Assembly (NCBI GenBank): GCA_951394405.1
Contig: OX596334.1
Span: 806,001 to 870,000 of the forward strand
Origin: Coprinellus micaceus
Lineage: Eukaryota > Basidiomycota > Agaricomycetes > Agaricales > Psathyrellaceae
Reading direction: 5' to 3'
DNA: 64,000 bases
The notes beneath the pieces are model-generated. The model ran no database searches, was not told where the DNA came from, and worked only from the letters and a program-made list of their open reading frames with translations. How positions within the stretch are numbered: position 1 is the stretch's first letter; every line of letters starts with the position of its first letter. Shown in pieces: positions 13,330 to 27,284 of this stretch. A program made the translations under genes and the position numbers.

Positions 13330-16300
13330 CTGGACAGCTGGCCCTTGATATGCGTCGAAAATCGGGCTCATATGTTTAGCATATCATCTCACCCTATCAG
13401 CGGGGACAGAACATCTCGCTGTGGTACATTTGGAACGAAGCAAGTATCTGAGAATGTCCGAGTGATTGACGACATTCAGTACTAGTGAGAATATGATTAT
13501 TTGGACTAGACAAACTGTATCAACGTTTGTTGGTCAGTAAAGGAGGACGTTTTGACCTTAGACAAAAGTGCAAAGCCGCAGAGCCTCGGTCAAGGTCAAC
13601 AACCCTCGAGAAGAGGGAGGATGGGCAGCAGGATCGGTAGGTTTGCTGATATCGCTTCGGATCGGATAAATGACGACATACGCAGTCGCTCGCAAGAGTG
13701 TTCAGCCCAGGGCATGGACCACGGATATCTAAGGCGCCAAGCGGATGGAAGGGATGATGTTGGCCATTTACGAACTTGGTCCCACTGTCCTTGAGCGGCT
13801 GGGGAGGTGTCCCAGGGAGGGTGGGGTCGAGGGCGCGAACGGCGTTTCAGAGCTCGTGATCAGACAACCCTCCAAGCGATCCGTCTGGAGGGAATGCGAT
13901 AGAGATATCGGCGAGGGCTGAGAGTAGGGCGAGGCCAACGAAGAACGGATGTTGGCGAGGCTGCATGTCGTGCTGGGTCGACCCGACAACAAGTGAAGGG
14001 GAGATGCCGCGACCAGTCTATATGGATGACCTTGTGAACTCCACGCTACGCTAGGCTCGAAGTGGTGAGCTCTTTCGTCGCGTTAATGGCCAGCTGACTT
14101 CATTCTTTTGCCCGTGAAATTCGATACCCAAATCCGTAGCTCCACGTTTCCCTAAACTCGTTCTGCCGTGAGGTACGCTCGTGGTTCCCAAAGTGAGCAA
14201 TCACCCTGAGCGGCTCCTCTCAAAGATGGAGCCTGTCGTGAGAAGCTCTCGTGTTTCTCCTCCTAGCACCTGTAAATGTTTGAGCGGCTCCCTCTGTCTG
14301 ACAGAGGTCCCAAGCTTCCCGGACCAGGAAGGCTCTCAACTGAATGCTACTAACGGGGGAGGAAGTTTTGCATCTCGAGAAGGACGCCTTGAATGGGGTA
14401 CATTTCTAGGACGGCAGAATGGGACCAGGCCTCTCGCTGCACCAGCTTGCTCCCCAATTCTTCATGAGTTGGCTTTGGACGCCACGCCGAGCATCGAGGG
14501 TAAACGTCAAGGCGGATAAGGTCGAAAGGATTTTGTCATCTGGGTCGTCGTTGTTGAAGAAAGAGCCTTGGACGCCCGACGGACTCTCCGAGTCGTTTGA
14601 TCGCCGTTCTCTGAATCACTGGCGACGGGTGATCCTCTTCCTCCTCCCACCACCACACAGTTCTTCAAATGCCATTCGCCGTGATTCAACATACCACACC
14701 CGCTCACATCTTATTTCTGTATCACAAAGGGAAACATTCCAACTCACTATCAAATTTCTGGACGTGTACGTCCGAGCTCAACATGAGTTTATGGTATGGC
14801 GCCCTGCGCGACGTTGGGTTGCATATCTGCGTGGCCAACCTTCCAAAAGAGTGGAAGGGGGAAATTAGGCATAGAGATAGCTCCTATCCATGGTATCTCA
14901 CCTTTCCAGCTCTCATGTTCAGCAATCAAGGGTCGACGATGGCCAGTATTCGCGGCACCGGTCATGTTCAGCATGGTCACCGTCTTTCGGTCGTTCAGAT
15001 CACCCCAGTCCTCTCAAAGCACCCTGGGCACGCTGTATTTCGAGTCGATCCCGAACCTTTCAATTCTCCACCCACCTGGCATATGAATTTCTGCCGGGCG
15101 TGTCTGCGAGGGTCACTACACGACCGATGGGTGCAGGTACGCACTGGGTGTCATGGTTCTGTGATAAAACACCAATCGATTCTTCTCCGTTTCATAGACG
15201 CAGGCCGCCTCACTGTCGGGAAACATTCTCTACGGCACATCGCGACCATCTAGAATCCCTGTAAAAGTCATCGTCGCGAGGATCATGACCACGGCCTTGA
15301 TAATATGATAGGTTCAGTCGAAGCAACTCTGGACGCTGCTTTCCGGGTCACCTCCTTACATGGGGCTAGGAAACGTTTCCCAGCGTGCCTAGCGGCAAGT
15401 ACCCTCCCTCGATGGGCGGTTAAGAGCCATCCAGTCCCAGGCCTAGGGCGGCGTAACGGGTCGGGTTGAGTAAGTAATATCGATCGAAGCTGCCTCCACG
15501 GCTCTGTCAATCGGTCGTAAACAACGCACTCCTGAACACAAAGTCCGAGCTGAGGCCAGCTAAATTTATGGATAGCGCCGCTGGCCGTCACCGCCCTCTC
15601 TCGACGGTTAAGTGGGTAAAGTTCCGGACGTGGACGACCATTTGGACCGCTTTGTATTCTTGGACGCCGTGTACACGGCGACCTGGCATCGGGGACATGA
15701 TGTTGCGTTGCATACGACACGATAGACCGAGGTCAACCCCAGGCTCGTCGTAAGACATAACCCGTTCAGTGGGATCCAGCGTCGTCCCTTCACTGAGAAT
15801 CCAAAAACTAAAGCTTCTGGATCATTCTAGCATATTGTGTTAGGCGCGCGTGATAGGGGTATCAGGATACAGTAGCTTACGTGATCGCCTCAAGTTTTCG
15901 CCTCTTGCCTCTTCTTCGTCCCAACACCAAGAGCAGGCAGAGATCACCGCCCAAGAACCCTCTGACTGCAAGAACCGCGCTGCACTCAAGAACTCCAAAC
16001 CGGCTGCAGACGACTGCCAACAAGCCCTCTTCATCCTCAGTCCGCAAATCTCTCCTAACGAACCCGCAATCGTCAGGGCCCTCCTCCGATTGGCGCACTG
16101 CTGGGCTCCCTCGCCGCTGGCGCTACCTCCCTCACTTGGGTGAGCGTGTTATGATTTGATTAGGGAACGGGAACAACGTACGTCCACCCCGCGTCCCTCG
16201 TCCGTGCTCTCAGGTCTGCAGCCTTTCAACTAACATCTCGCCCTGAAATCTGTCGTCTCGCCGCTGTTCCACCGACATCCAGTGCCAACGAAGCCACCTT

Positions 16301-19300
16301 TTGGTTCGAGCACAGCAGACGGACCGGCACCGTGGGGTCCAATTACGGCCTAGGTATGTCCTTTGGTGCTCCCTTCCACTGAGAGTTTAGCCTCAACGAT
16401 CGCACTATTTCACGTGCGAAGGGTGCTCCTCAAACCACCCTTCCGCCAGGGCCGTCCGCTGGAACTCGTCGACTCCACCTGTCGGCGAGAATATCATCCT
16501 CCCCAACCGCCCTCCAACTACTCTGACATCGCCTCTGACTGGACCCTACCACATACCCTCTGCGTTCATTACCGCCCTTTCCACGGCACTCCACGTTCTC
16601 CACCCTCATCCACCTCTATACTACACAAACACCGACACCAACACCCGCCCGGTCAGCTGCTGCGTGTTTGGCACGTCTATCCGCCAAAGCACCCCCGACC
16701 CAGCATACTTCCTTGCCTCAAGTCTCGAGATGAAGGCCAGGCCGCTTGGTTGGCGATGAGCCCTCGACTCTTGCTCAACCCCCTGCGAGCGACGTACTCG
16801 CCCGATGAGAACGTTCAACTGTTTCCTCGCCCGCCTCGGTACTTCACTCTAACCAACTCGATCAAGTCTCAACTAGCATGACCTCGCGTCTCCGCTCCAG
16901 AGATCCAGGACGGAAGTGGAGGCGGGAGATGGTGTTTGGGGTGCTGCCGATGTGCTGCGTCGTCACCTGAGGGGGGTGCGACGGAAGTCAGGCAGCGGAA
17001 TGTGATCAAAGGAGAGAGGGTCCTTCGCAAGGTTTGGACGGGGAGATGCGGAATAGAGACCCGTTGTGGCGACGCTTGGGATGAAGCCATCATGCCTGGT
17101 ACCTCTACTCCTCATTTCCTCATTCCTTCCTTTCCCGGACCCCTTAGACGATTACCACTTCGCTTTCCTCCCGCGTTCAAGCCCCCTATCTCGCATATCG
17201 GGTCTCGTTCTGGTCTACGTGCCTCGCTCACCATGCGCGTTTCGTTCCTCTTACTCGCGTTTGTGCTCTGTTCGCTACCATTCCGTTAGTTTCTTCCGTC
17301 GGATTCGACTCCAATTCCTCTTTTGCGTTACTTCATACCTATTTCTCCCTCTTGCTTACATCCTTCTGTGCCGTCTTTCGATTTCCCCTTGCCATTCCCC
17401 TTGCTCCTGTTTCCCTCGATCCATGTCTCAAGGCGCTGACGCCCCTTTCTAGATGGATGGATCTCTCCTTCCGCAGAAGGAACACACAGGGCACGGACAA
17501 CCCCGAACCAATCCACCAGCGGGCGATTGACCTACGCTCGGTGTCGGCGCCTTGACGCTCGTATCGGCGTCACGCTGAATGGGCCCCACCTTCAATCTCT
17601 TTCTACCCGAGAGGTTCAGGGAGTGGAGGAGGCACAATACTCTACTATTCCGTACCCCCATTCTTTTCTCTTTCGCTTCGGCGACCCTTTTCCTTTGCGG
17701 TTCCCGTCTTTTGGGGCTGTTGGGGAATGTAGAACCAGAGCTCGGAAAGTAGTTCGAGGTAGTGGAATAGAGAACAATGCGTGCTGAGGATACAGTTTTC
17801 GAGCTCGTACGGAGGAAGCACATGGTGGTCATGAACAAGGAAGGTGTCAATTAGGGCGTAAAAGGTACAATGCAGAGGAAACCTCGCGAGAAAGGGAGAT
17901 GGAGCCCGAAGGGAACCTAAGCAAGAAGATACAAGCCGCTCATGAAGATATGGTCTCGTTCATCTGTCCTTCGCGACACTACGGGAGCCACAAAGCAAGT
18001 GTCATCGTGAATAAAGAACAAAGAAAACAATCGTACGATAGAACAGCGGGATATCGATGGTCCCCTGCGGAACCAACCCTGCAGTCGAGGACCCAAATCT
18101 CCTCGCATTGACCCACCAGGACAATCGTCAACCACCAGCCTCCATCGGACCCTCACGAACGTTGAAGCGTCGGAATCGTGGACCATCCTCAGAGCCCAGG
18201 CGCTGAGGACGGGCAAGTGAGAAGCGACAGAGCTTCGGCTCGCATCGCGGTTCGACGCCGTCCTCGTGTTGAATCTAGAATCGAGGAGTTGTCAGTATAC
18301 TGCTACGGGTAGTGGGGTGAAGGAAGAAACGGTAGGTCACTCTAGGGGGCGATGTACGGGGAATAAGGAGGGGTGTAGAGAAGAACATACCCAATACGAC
18401 AACTACGTCCCCCTCCCCCTCCCCGCTATTCCCGTCTCCGCCTCCAACAAATATGTTTTCCTCCCTTGCTTCCTTCGCCGACCCTGACCACATCCCTGGC
18501 TGTGTTCCTCGCTGTGTCCACGCCAGAACCTATCCTAGCACCTCGACGGAAGGAGGCTAACACGGAGCGCCGCTGCTCAATCCCCTCCCCCTCCTCCCTC
18601 CGGTTCAACGATTGGAGATACTTCAGTTTCTCGACGTCGGGTTCGATGAATCGGGGTCGATTCGTTAAGGTGGATGTGGGGGGAAAGACAGGCAATGGCG
18701 AGCGAGGGTCGACTACGGTACTTGAAGGTGACGGCCGTATGTTTATCTTCGTCGGGTTGATCAAAGTTGTTCGGGTCGTGGAAAGCCTGACGAGGGAACG
18801 GAAGGTCCCTCTCGGACTGCATGACCCGCTGGTCGTCGTTCGTTGCGAATAGATTTGTCCGAGGGTGAGATGGACAGTTGAATCTGCTCGCTGGGGAGGA
18901 CGTCGGGGCTGAGGTGAAGAGGAATCATGCGAGGGAATTCCGAAAACGCGTTTAGCGGCCTGCGTTGGGTCGATGAAGTTACTCGCCACTTGGGAAGGCG
19001 TGGCGGTCGACGTTGGCGGGGTCGCGTTCTTGTCGGTTGAGGAGGCTGGGTGTAAAGCCCAGGAGAAGATCTTGTAGTAGGGTTGTTGGTTGGCGAGCCT
19101 GTCGGGGAGGATTCAGCAAGTGGATAAGAGAAGATAACCGAGCGATGTGCCGTAAACGAGCGGGGGGATGCAATGGAGGAAGTGGGTTGGAACCTCGTAG
19201 AAGGGCGTGAAGTGGAAGGGTGAATGAACGGGGAGGGGAGGATTGGACGGTAAGGGGAGTCGGAAAGCAGTCGAAGCGCACCTTGAGCTTTCCTAGGGCA

Positions 19301-19440
19301 AGGGTGCGAAAAGTCGCCTCGCCTACTGGTGCCTTGCTCTACCGCCACGACTCCCGCCAATCCCTGAGGTGAGGGAGCGGGCAATGTCTGCCGGCATCGG
19401 GGAGGCAGAACTGTTGTAGTGACTAGAGGGTTCGTTGAAG
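13330..19440. other. GC-rich stretch without a supported gene
   Basis: Many overlapping open frames of 60-190 codons occur on both strands, which is expected at this GC content, and none showed a recognisable domain or a consistent splice chain. A short start at 17234 reads as a hydrophobic signal-like peptide (MRVSFLLLAFVLCSLPF) directly followed by a possible GTTAGT donor, but no continuing exon was established. The stretch may hold decayed genes related to the flanking duplicated blocks. Confidence 0.4.
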
Positions 19441-22400
19441 ATCAGTCTCCGGCGTTGGGTCAGGATGGTGGTGGAGATGGGACGACGGAGGGGGAAGAGG
19501 AAGCCGTCTGGGAATTGCTGAGCAAGCCCCGCGAAGAGCTACGCATGCCAGGACTTGTTTGGGTTGTCCTTGGATGGACGCTTACGTCTTTTGCGTGAGT
19601 GGGGTATCGGGGATCTTCCAGGGCGAGAGGAATCCGAGTGTCTTGATCTCCGAGGATTGGGGCTTGACGTTCCATCGGGAAACGCTCGAGGGCTCCTAAA
19701 TGGGAGAGCGAGAGCGAGCAGCTGAACGACAATCGCGCTGCTTTATTGGGCGCGGGGATCTGAGGGTTGATAGCGGACGGGAGAGGTAAGGGTTCATTTT
19801 TACGGCCCACATTGGAAGGCGTGAAGCGTGATACGAGGTGGAGACGAGCAGAAGGGAAGAGGGCATCGTGGTCAATAGGAGACGAAGGTCCTGACGCGGA
19901 TCGAACGTCGGCGTTCGGGCATCGGGTCTGAGTCGGCCTGCGTTGGTGGCTGTGCCTTCCGCCTTCTCCCAGCGCCAAAAGTTTTGGGAGGCACCAACAC
20001 TTTTCACCCTGGATCTCCCTCCCGTCCGTTTCACGGCCTCTTTCCAGCTACCTCCTCGCGGCTCTAAAGGCGATGTTCCAGCGGACTCGTTGCCGCTCTC
20101 CAACAACGGGCGCCTAACAGACTCGGAGACGACGTCACCCACGCCACGGTTTTACGGCACCACCCTCAAGAAGCTGCGGATTTGCTTCGAATAGGCGCCC
20201 TCCCCCTTCCTTGCCCCATCTCCCCCATCTCCCCCATCCCGCCATCACCTCGACATCCAAGTGTTGCCCGATTGCCGCCAGCGTCGGGAGCCTGCTAGTG
20301 CCAAACTTGAGGTCGAATACATCTGCATCTCCCCGGCCATCCCCGCCTCAGTCCCTTATCCACCCCCTCTCCATGGGAAAGGAGTACTGGGCGCACCCCG
20401 CCGGCCCCCTGGATCTGTGTTTTCAGCATCAAGACACCCCGCTCTCTCCTACATCTACCCTCATTTCCTCCCCGCCGAGTTCCTCTCCCGTTTGAGACAC
20501 CTGCCCGCTTATCCACTTCCCAACTCAAATCTCTTCCACGTGCTCTCCTCCGTTCCTCCTCCCCATACAACGCCGCATTTTCCATATACTCTGAGCCAGT
20601 AAGCGTCTAACGGGAACTTCAACGGGGCGTCATAGGTTGGTATCGCCCCGTCGTTTCACGGCGGCGAGTTCCATGCTGGGAAACGCCAGCCAGGTCGGGG
20701 CGGACGCTGGCTGCATGACGCGCCTTATATAACCCACTGACCGCGACGCCCAGTTGGATCTGTACGACGGGCAGGTAATGGGGACAGCATATGGGATGCA
20801 CACCCGAATGCGACGGCTGATCTTGAGTCTCCGTTTATGAGGTGGGGAATAGGCCTGAGCAGGTCCTCAACATGGAGTTTCCGTTCTCAAGATCGACGGG
20901 TTGGCGTGCATGATTGGTAGGATATCTGGAGCTGATTGAGAGCCCTGCACCGTGGAAGCGTCTTCCAGGATCCTCTGAATCTGTAGGGCCGTCGTCAGCA
21001 GCTGTACGGTGATGAAAATGTAATGCGTGATGAAACAGGGATCTGGGCAACGACGACTGAGAAAACGAATATTGATGTACGCAGTGTGACGATTAGCTCC
21101 CAATCGTCGAGAGCTGCACATCAAGGAAATGATCGCGGGCTCGAATAAATTGGGAGAAAGGGCGGTACAAACGAAGGAGGTAATAAAGACGTCCACGAAC
21201 AACGAAATGCAGGATACCAATAATCGAGGAGAGACGTACCTCAGGTACACCTTCGAGCTACAGATCCTTCCCATAACGTCCCTTCTGTCCCGCCGGGAAC
21301 ACGCTATCTTCCTCCCTTACCGAACTCGGGCTCTCCACATGCAGAACTCGTCCCTCTCCGAACCTGGAAGCTGAAGCCATCATGCCATCAGACCCCAGGT
21401 CTACTCGATAGAAATCGACACGAGCCTCGCAATTGGACCGTAGTTGTGGAAATGACACTTGCTGGAGTACACCGTACTCAGGATATCTACGACCCACCGT
21501 TCGTAATCGAACGTGCTGGATCTTGAGGGAAAAGAACGACTCGAGGTCGTCCAGTTGGTCGTGCGGGGTCTGCACTCCTCTTTGTAGTTTTAGCCGCCCA
21601 GAAGAGGCAAAGACAGGAAGGTGAGGGCACCCTGGATAAGGACGTGTTAGCGTACGAGGTGATGTACCGAGTGCGAATCAGAGGCCCACCTTGCTCATCA
21701 GAGTTTCATTCCTCGCCTGGAAGCATGAAGACCAACTCGGGATCGACATGATGCCTCGATCGGCCTTGGACTCGCCGTCATGGCCGAGGGCAGGGAATGC
21801 AGGTGAGCCCACCGTTCCTGTCGCGGGCGTAGTGGGGACTGGAATGCGTCGGGCTTGCTTGAGTACCTGCGTACGAGCTGCAGGAGGACGAAGCTCGTGG
21901 GGAAGGCAGAGAGGGAGAACGGAAGACGCCGGCGAGGAGATGAGGAAGGTGCCTAACGGCTTCCTTCGGGAGGTTCGGCAGAATGCGAGTGGGGAAGGGC
22001 GGGTCGAGCTTCGAACAAGGCTGCGTAGCGCTCCAGCGGATGTTCATGGTGCCATAGAGGATGCTCTTGTACTTCGGCGCTCCCCGACACGAGCGGGGAC
22101 GTCTATGGCTGGTGCTTGATGAGTTGATGGAGAGGACTGCCGGTGAGCGAAAGGTAATTCTCCCCGGGTGGGAGGTCCCTTCGTCGAGTACGTGGAAGGA
22201 ACTTGGCCAGGGATGGTGGTGGAGGGCGATGGAAGGATGCGGAAGGCAATTGCTGATGGCGGGAGGCAGGTGGTTGAGGGGGGACGTCTTTCGCATGCCT
22301 TGGCGTTTGTGGAAGTGGAAGAGGGTGCTGCGGGAAGGGAGGACACTGGGCTCGGAAGAGGGAGAATAGGTCCTCAGCAAGCCCAGCACACGTTCCTGGC

Positions 22401-24510
22401 CTCCACCGAAGGCCCTCTTGTAGCTCGACTGTGCTGCCTGGCCCGAGCTGTATTCATTCTCGACCATGCGGGGTACCCGATTGATGGATGGGAAAGATGG
22501 CAGAGCGGGCGTTAGGTCCGTCGGTGGGAGACCTTGCCGTACATAGTGAGAACTTGACCAGCGATGGCGGTGGAAGACGCTGTAGTTGGCTAGGTATACG
22601 ATGGCAATGGCCTTCGAGCAGAGTTCACGGTGACCGTCGACCCAGACATCTAGAACGACGCGTGGTGTTCGAGGCTACGTTGGGCCGCAAGCTGGGACCC
22701 TTTCGTGTGGAAACGACGGCTGAGGGGAACAGAACCTATGGTAGAAGTGTCAGTGTCTTGCAGGAGCACAGACGAGCGGACTAGGTGAAGACGAGGAGAG
22801 GAGAATCGAAGCACGGGGGCGGACCGAAGATGGGATCCGTTCTTCAAGGGTGACGATAGGTGGGGGTAACGCCGACACGAATGGTCGAAGGGATGGGGAA
22901 AGAAGACGAGAGAAGCGTACCTGACGCATGGGTGGGGATCCCACAGCTGAACATCGGAAACCTGCTCCATCTTACGGCGCGGAGAGGAACATCTCCTCAC
23001 GTTCTTGCGTTTTCCCAGTTACGATTTCTTCACGTTGGTGCCAAGGAGAAAGACAGGCGGTGCACTTGGAAGGGAAGGAGGTGGGGTTGGGTTCTCTGAA
23101 TTACGGCACGGTCGTAACAATGAGCCGGACGTGGTGGTCGATTAGAAGAAAGGGCTTACCCTGCGTCAACAGAACTGGGCTGAAGGCAACTTTCCTCATC
23201 TATGATGGGGAGGAACCAGGGATGGGCCTTGTCGCGGGAGAAGAGAATGTAGACGGCGATGAGCTGAGGAGAGAGACAACGTTGAGTGCCTGACCGGAAC
23301 GCGATGGAGAAGGACAAGCAGGAAGCAGGGGCCTAGCCACAAATTCGGGATCAGGCGCCCATGCCCACGGGCGCTTTGCTGCATTCTTCCTCTTCCACAA
23401 CCACCACACTCAGTCTGTGTTTTTCGGTCCCCTCCCTTTTCTGCTCCACTCGGGAAGCTCACCGAGTACCGCGAGTCTTATAACCGTGGCGGAAGATCCT
23501 GTTCGAATGACGCTTCAATGACGATGCGTGAACAACTCAGGCCTTGGACATTCGCAGGGAACCCCTCCAAGAATACCTAGGCCTATCGTATCTTGAATAA
23601 AGCCTTTGCCGTCCATGCCGCCACATCTCCTTCACACCGCACACAGCAACCACACCAACGCAATCCCCATTGGCAGTCTCCTGGAGGGGGGACCGACCGA
23701 GAGGCCTGGGCGGGGAGACTTTGATTGAGGGAAACAAAGGCGAGACTGAACATTGGTGAGTCCGTGACCCTTGGGTGTCGAGTCTCTCTACTCCACATCG
23801 TCTCCTTGAAACCCTTTCTACCTAACATCCTCCCCAACCCCATTTGCTTTACGGACCTTCCCTTTTGCCTCTCCGTGCTCACCGTGACACCCTCCTCGCA
23901 GAACTCTTGAACCGCACTTGCTGTACTCCCTTCGCCGGGAGGATTCCGCCACTACCTGCAGCGCGTTGTCTCGTGCTCTGTCTCTCTTGAAGCTGCCGAT
24001 GACCAACCCCGGAGGATCCTGGAGAGTTCTTACGCCAACATCCATCTCTCTTGCACTGCCTGCTGGGTGCCATGAGTCAGAGGAGGTCCTGGATCGGAGC
24101 TTGGAACCACGTACGTACTCCATCTACCGATGCGTCCTCAAATCCAGGACCTCCAAGCTGACTTCTTGGCCACAAGGCCTCCGAACCTCACGATTCAGCC
24201 TCCCTCTCGCCGTTATTCACGCGATGGCTGGTGCCGACGAATCTCTCTCGCCGCGATCGCCAGAGACGGAGTAGATTTTTTGTTCCTCAACCACAGCCCA
24301 GGTACGTTCTTCAACACCCTTTCCCACCTAGAGTCCTGGCTAAAGGTCTACCCGCAGTGTCTCCGTCCCAACGAATGCTGCCCAACGGCGACTGGCGTTC
24401 CAAACGATCCGCATACCCCATCGTCTATCCTGCCCCTCAACCATACCCCATGGCATACACCCGTCGTCCTGAAATCGACCCTCCCTAATTGCCATTCCGA
24501 AACCCAATAC

Positions 24511-25281
24511 CAAGAGGTGGCCCCGATTCAGATCTTGGAAGGGAGTGATGGGAGCTCGACCCTGACTCGGGGAGTTCCGAGCGGTCGGCAAGAGGTCGGC
24601 GAGGCAAGGCGAACAGCAAAGGCCATCAATTGGTTCAATCGCTGGGGGGCTGCCGCTGCCCCTAGTGGCCTCCAACCCACTGTTCAAAGCCACCCAGACC
24701 TTGTGTAAGGGTAGCTTAGTGTATATATGATAAACAATACCTTGTACAGTCTTGGTTCCGGGGGGGTGGGCTCGTTCAAAATCACGACACGGCAGACACA
24801 CCTCCGAGGTCTCCTCGCAGGCCTTGCTTTCTTGTGGCTTGTCAGCGATGTGAACGTGACCCCGTCGTATCCGCGGTTTACCCATTCAAGGCAGAAAACA
24901 TCCTCTGCAGTCATTGTTTTGCGGGTCTCTATGGATTTTGAAGTGGGGAGAGGAGGGGAGCACCGACAATTGCCAATTGGGCAGCAAAGGGTTTGGGTGT
25001 GATACACTAATGCCGGGGCGCCATGAGAATTGTATCATGCAAGAAGGATATTCCTCTTTCGCAAAGGACGTGCCAGTGTTTGGGCGAGGGACGGTAGGGA
25101 CACGTTAACAGTATTTAGCAGGCTTGACGCGTTTATTGGGTCAACGGCACTGCGCGGCATGTCGCCTCTTGCCGTCTGGGCTCCCCTCCCGCCATCGATC
25201 ATAATTGCCTTATACGGGGGGGTAGGACCTCCCCTTGTGTCACATCATTCTTTCCAAGATCTGAATCGGGGCCACCTCTTG
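24511..25281. mobile_element. hAT-like non-autonomous element, 771 bp
   Basis: Both ends carry a 30-bp perfect inverted repeat that begins CAAGAGGTGGCCCC. The flanks are an exact 8-bp direct repeat, CCCAATAC, at 24503-24510 and 25282-25289. An 8-bp target duplication is the mark of hAT transposition. The interior has no recognisable transposase, so the element depends on an enzyme encoded elsewhere. It lies within segmental block B. Confidence 0.85.
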
Positions 25282-26877
25282 CCCAATACGACCTCCCGCG
25301 CCCCCACACCTTATCCGTCCACTTCGTTGGGCCGCATGCACTGTTTCTCTGCGACACCCGAGTATCTCGCGATAATAATCATCGTCTTCGATGACGAAAT
25401 GACGAAGAGACCAAGGCGATACTACAACCGTCGACCTCAACACATCTGTTGGCGCCACCCTTCCCTCGCATACATTCAAGGCCTCTTCAATCTGTCACTG
25501 GCTGAGAGGCTTGGTTGACCACTACGACAACGTGAAACGAGATACGGAGCCTTGAATCGACGGAGGGATCGACATCGAAGTTGCGCTTTCACTTCCAACA
25601 AAAGCCAAGACGTATAAGCCCCCCGGCAATTCTCCACTGCGAATACGAGCATTCGAAACTAGGAAAGGGGCGATGTCAGCATGGGCGTTGCCTGCTACCG
25701 ACATTCGAACGTATCGACGTAGCCCACAGGTCCCATCCATCCGTAGCCAGCGATCCGATGAGCAACTGCCTTTTCGACGGCCGCCTCCAGTCCGCCCAAC
25801 GATCGCCGTACACTGGCAAGCCGCCCGTGCGACCCCCTCACTTCCTCCCGTCGAGGACAACCCCACGTGCATCATCTACGAGCCCGGATCGCTTCTCCCT
25901 GGACCTCGCCTTGCTGGTCTGCGCTGGCCCCAAATGGGTGCTGGCTACAGTGAATTCGTGAAGGCGCCGAAGCTCCAAGGGTTCGTCGATGTCGACACCA
26001 ACGCACGCTCGCATCTTCCTTCAAGATTGCACCGAGTACGGGTCCATCCGGAATCGCGCACGTCGACGCTAGGCAACGACTTATCGAGTGAAGGAGATGA
26101 AGGGAAATCGAAGGGGCAGGGTGTGCTCGTTTCGTACGAAATTGGCAGACGAGGGTTACTCGAGTAGTTCCGCTGGTTTTTCGATGCCTCGGGAGGTCCA
26201 CGCCAGCCTTGCTTTCTACTGTGTGGACGATTGACATCGACGAACATAAATACGTAGTTTTGTTCCACAGTGTCGACATGGAGAGCCAGGCTTTTTTTCC
26301 TCTGAGGCCATCGTAAACGTGTTATTCAGAGAAGGAATCGCCGATACACAGATCGTATAGAACGAAAGTGTAGATAAAACGAGACGAATAGAAGCTCAGT
26401 TAAGAAGTAGACTTCAGAGTAAAGGAGTTGGCCACACCCAACCCCGTCCCTCTCTGGTAGCTTCGTCAACTACGAGGAAGTCATTGGTACGCTGATCTGC
26501 GAAGGTAGAGGGAGGGATATAGGAACTCACCACCCGTCGAAAACAGGGAAAGCAAGGCTGGTGCTCGAGGGGGATAGGCGTATAATAAAAGGTAAGGAAA
26601 AGGAAAAGAACCAGCCAACATGGCGAGCGGGGAAACGAAGCAGCATGGAGTATGGGGATGCGAGAGAACGCGAAAGGCAAGGAAGGACGTAAACAACAAG
26701 AAAGGGGATCGGGAATGCAAAGCGGTAGAGCGGAAATCAAAGCACAGTGGGAGGTAAGACCAAGGGGGCCGTAGTATTGGTAGTCCAACAGCAATGCATA
26801 GCGGGGGAACATATGTCAAGATCTCGATTGTCACCCCCCAGCTACCCCCTCCACTCCCCCTTGATCACCCCCTATGC

Positions 26878-27284
26878 TAGGGACCGGCACGGATGATCCG
26901 CGGATAAAAGTGCCGATTTCAGTCAATGCCCTCTGTTGTGCACATCTCACTTTGCTTCATTCTGAAACAGGGTGGATAAGACAGACCTTGTACCTACATA
27001 CACTTTGGCACCTTTTACAAAAGAATATGTCCATAACTTGAGTCACGAGCTATGAAACAACCCCACGGATGGGTTACGGATATCCGGCAGCCATCCGTCC
27101 TATGTTTTTGGCTGTGTATCACCTTCCTCTCAAGTTATGGATTTTATATTAGTATTCTAGGTACCCATAGACGCCCTGAACGTTATGAATAGGTAATTCT
27201 TTCGTGGATTGGGCATTGAAACGTCGGAGGGCAATCACACTGAAATCGGCACTTTTATCCGCGGATCATCCATGCCAGTCCCTA
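26878..27284. mobile_element. hAT-like MITE, 407 bp
   Basis: Inverted ends of about 45 bp start TAGGGACCGGCACGGATGAT on the left and TAGGGACTGGCATGGATGAT on the right when read inward, then share GATAAAAGTGCCGATTTCAG. The exact 8-bp duplication CCCTATGC flanks it at 26870-26877 and 27285-27292. No coding capacity. The interior is AT-richer than the surrounding block B. Confidence 0.87.

Noticed and set aside
14669..15253. 194-codon plus-strand open frame
   Set aside because: Overlapped by frames of similar quality on both strands, with no domain and no consistent exon structure.
13840..15840. Telomere, rRNA or CRISPR signals in the GC-rich stretch
   Set aside because: No TTAGGG runs, no conserved rRNA core sequences and no regularly spaced repeats were seen here or elsewhere in the window.
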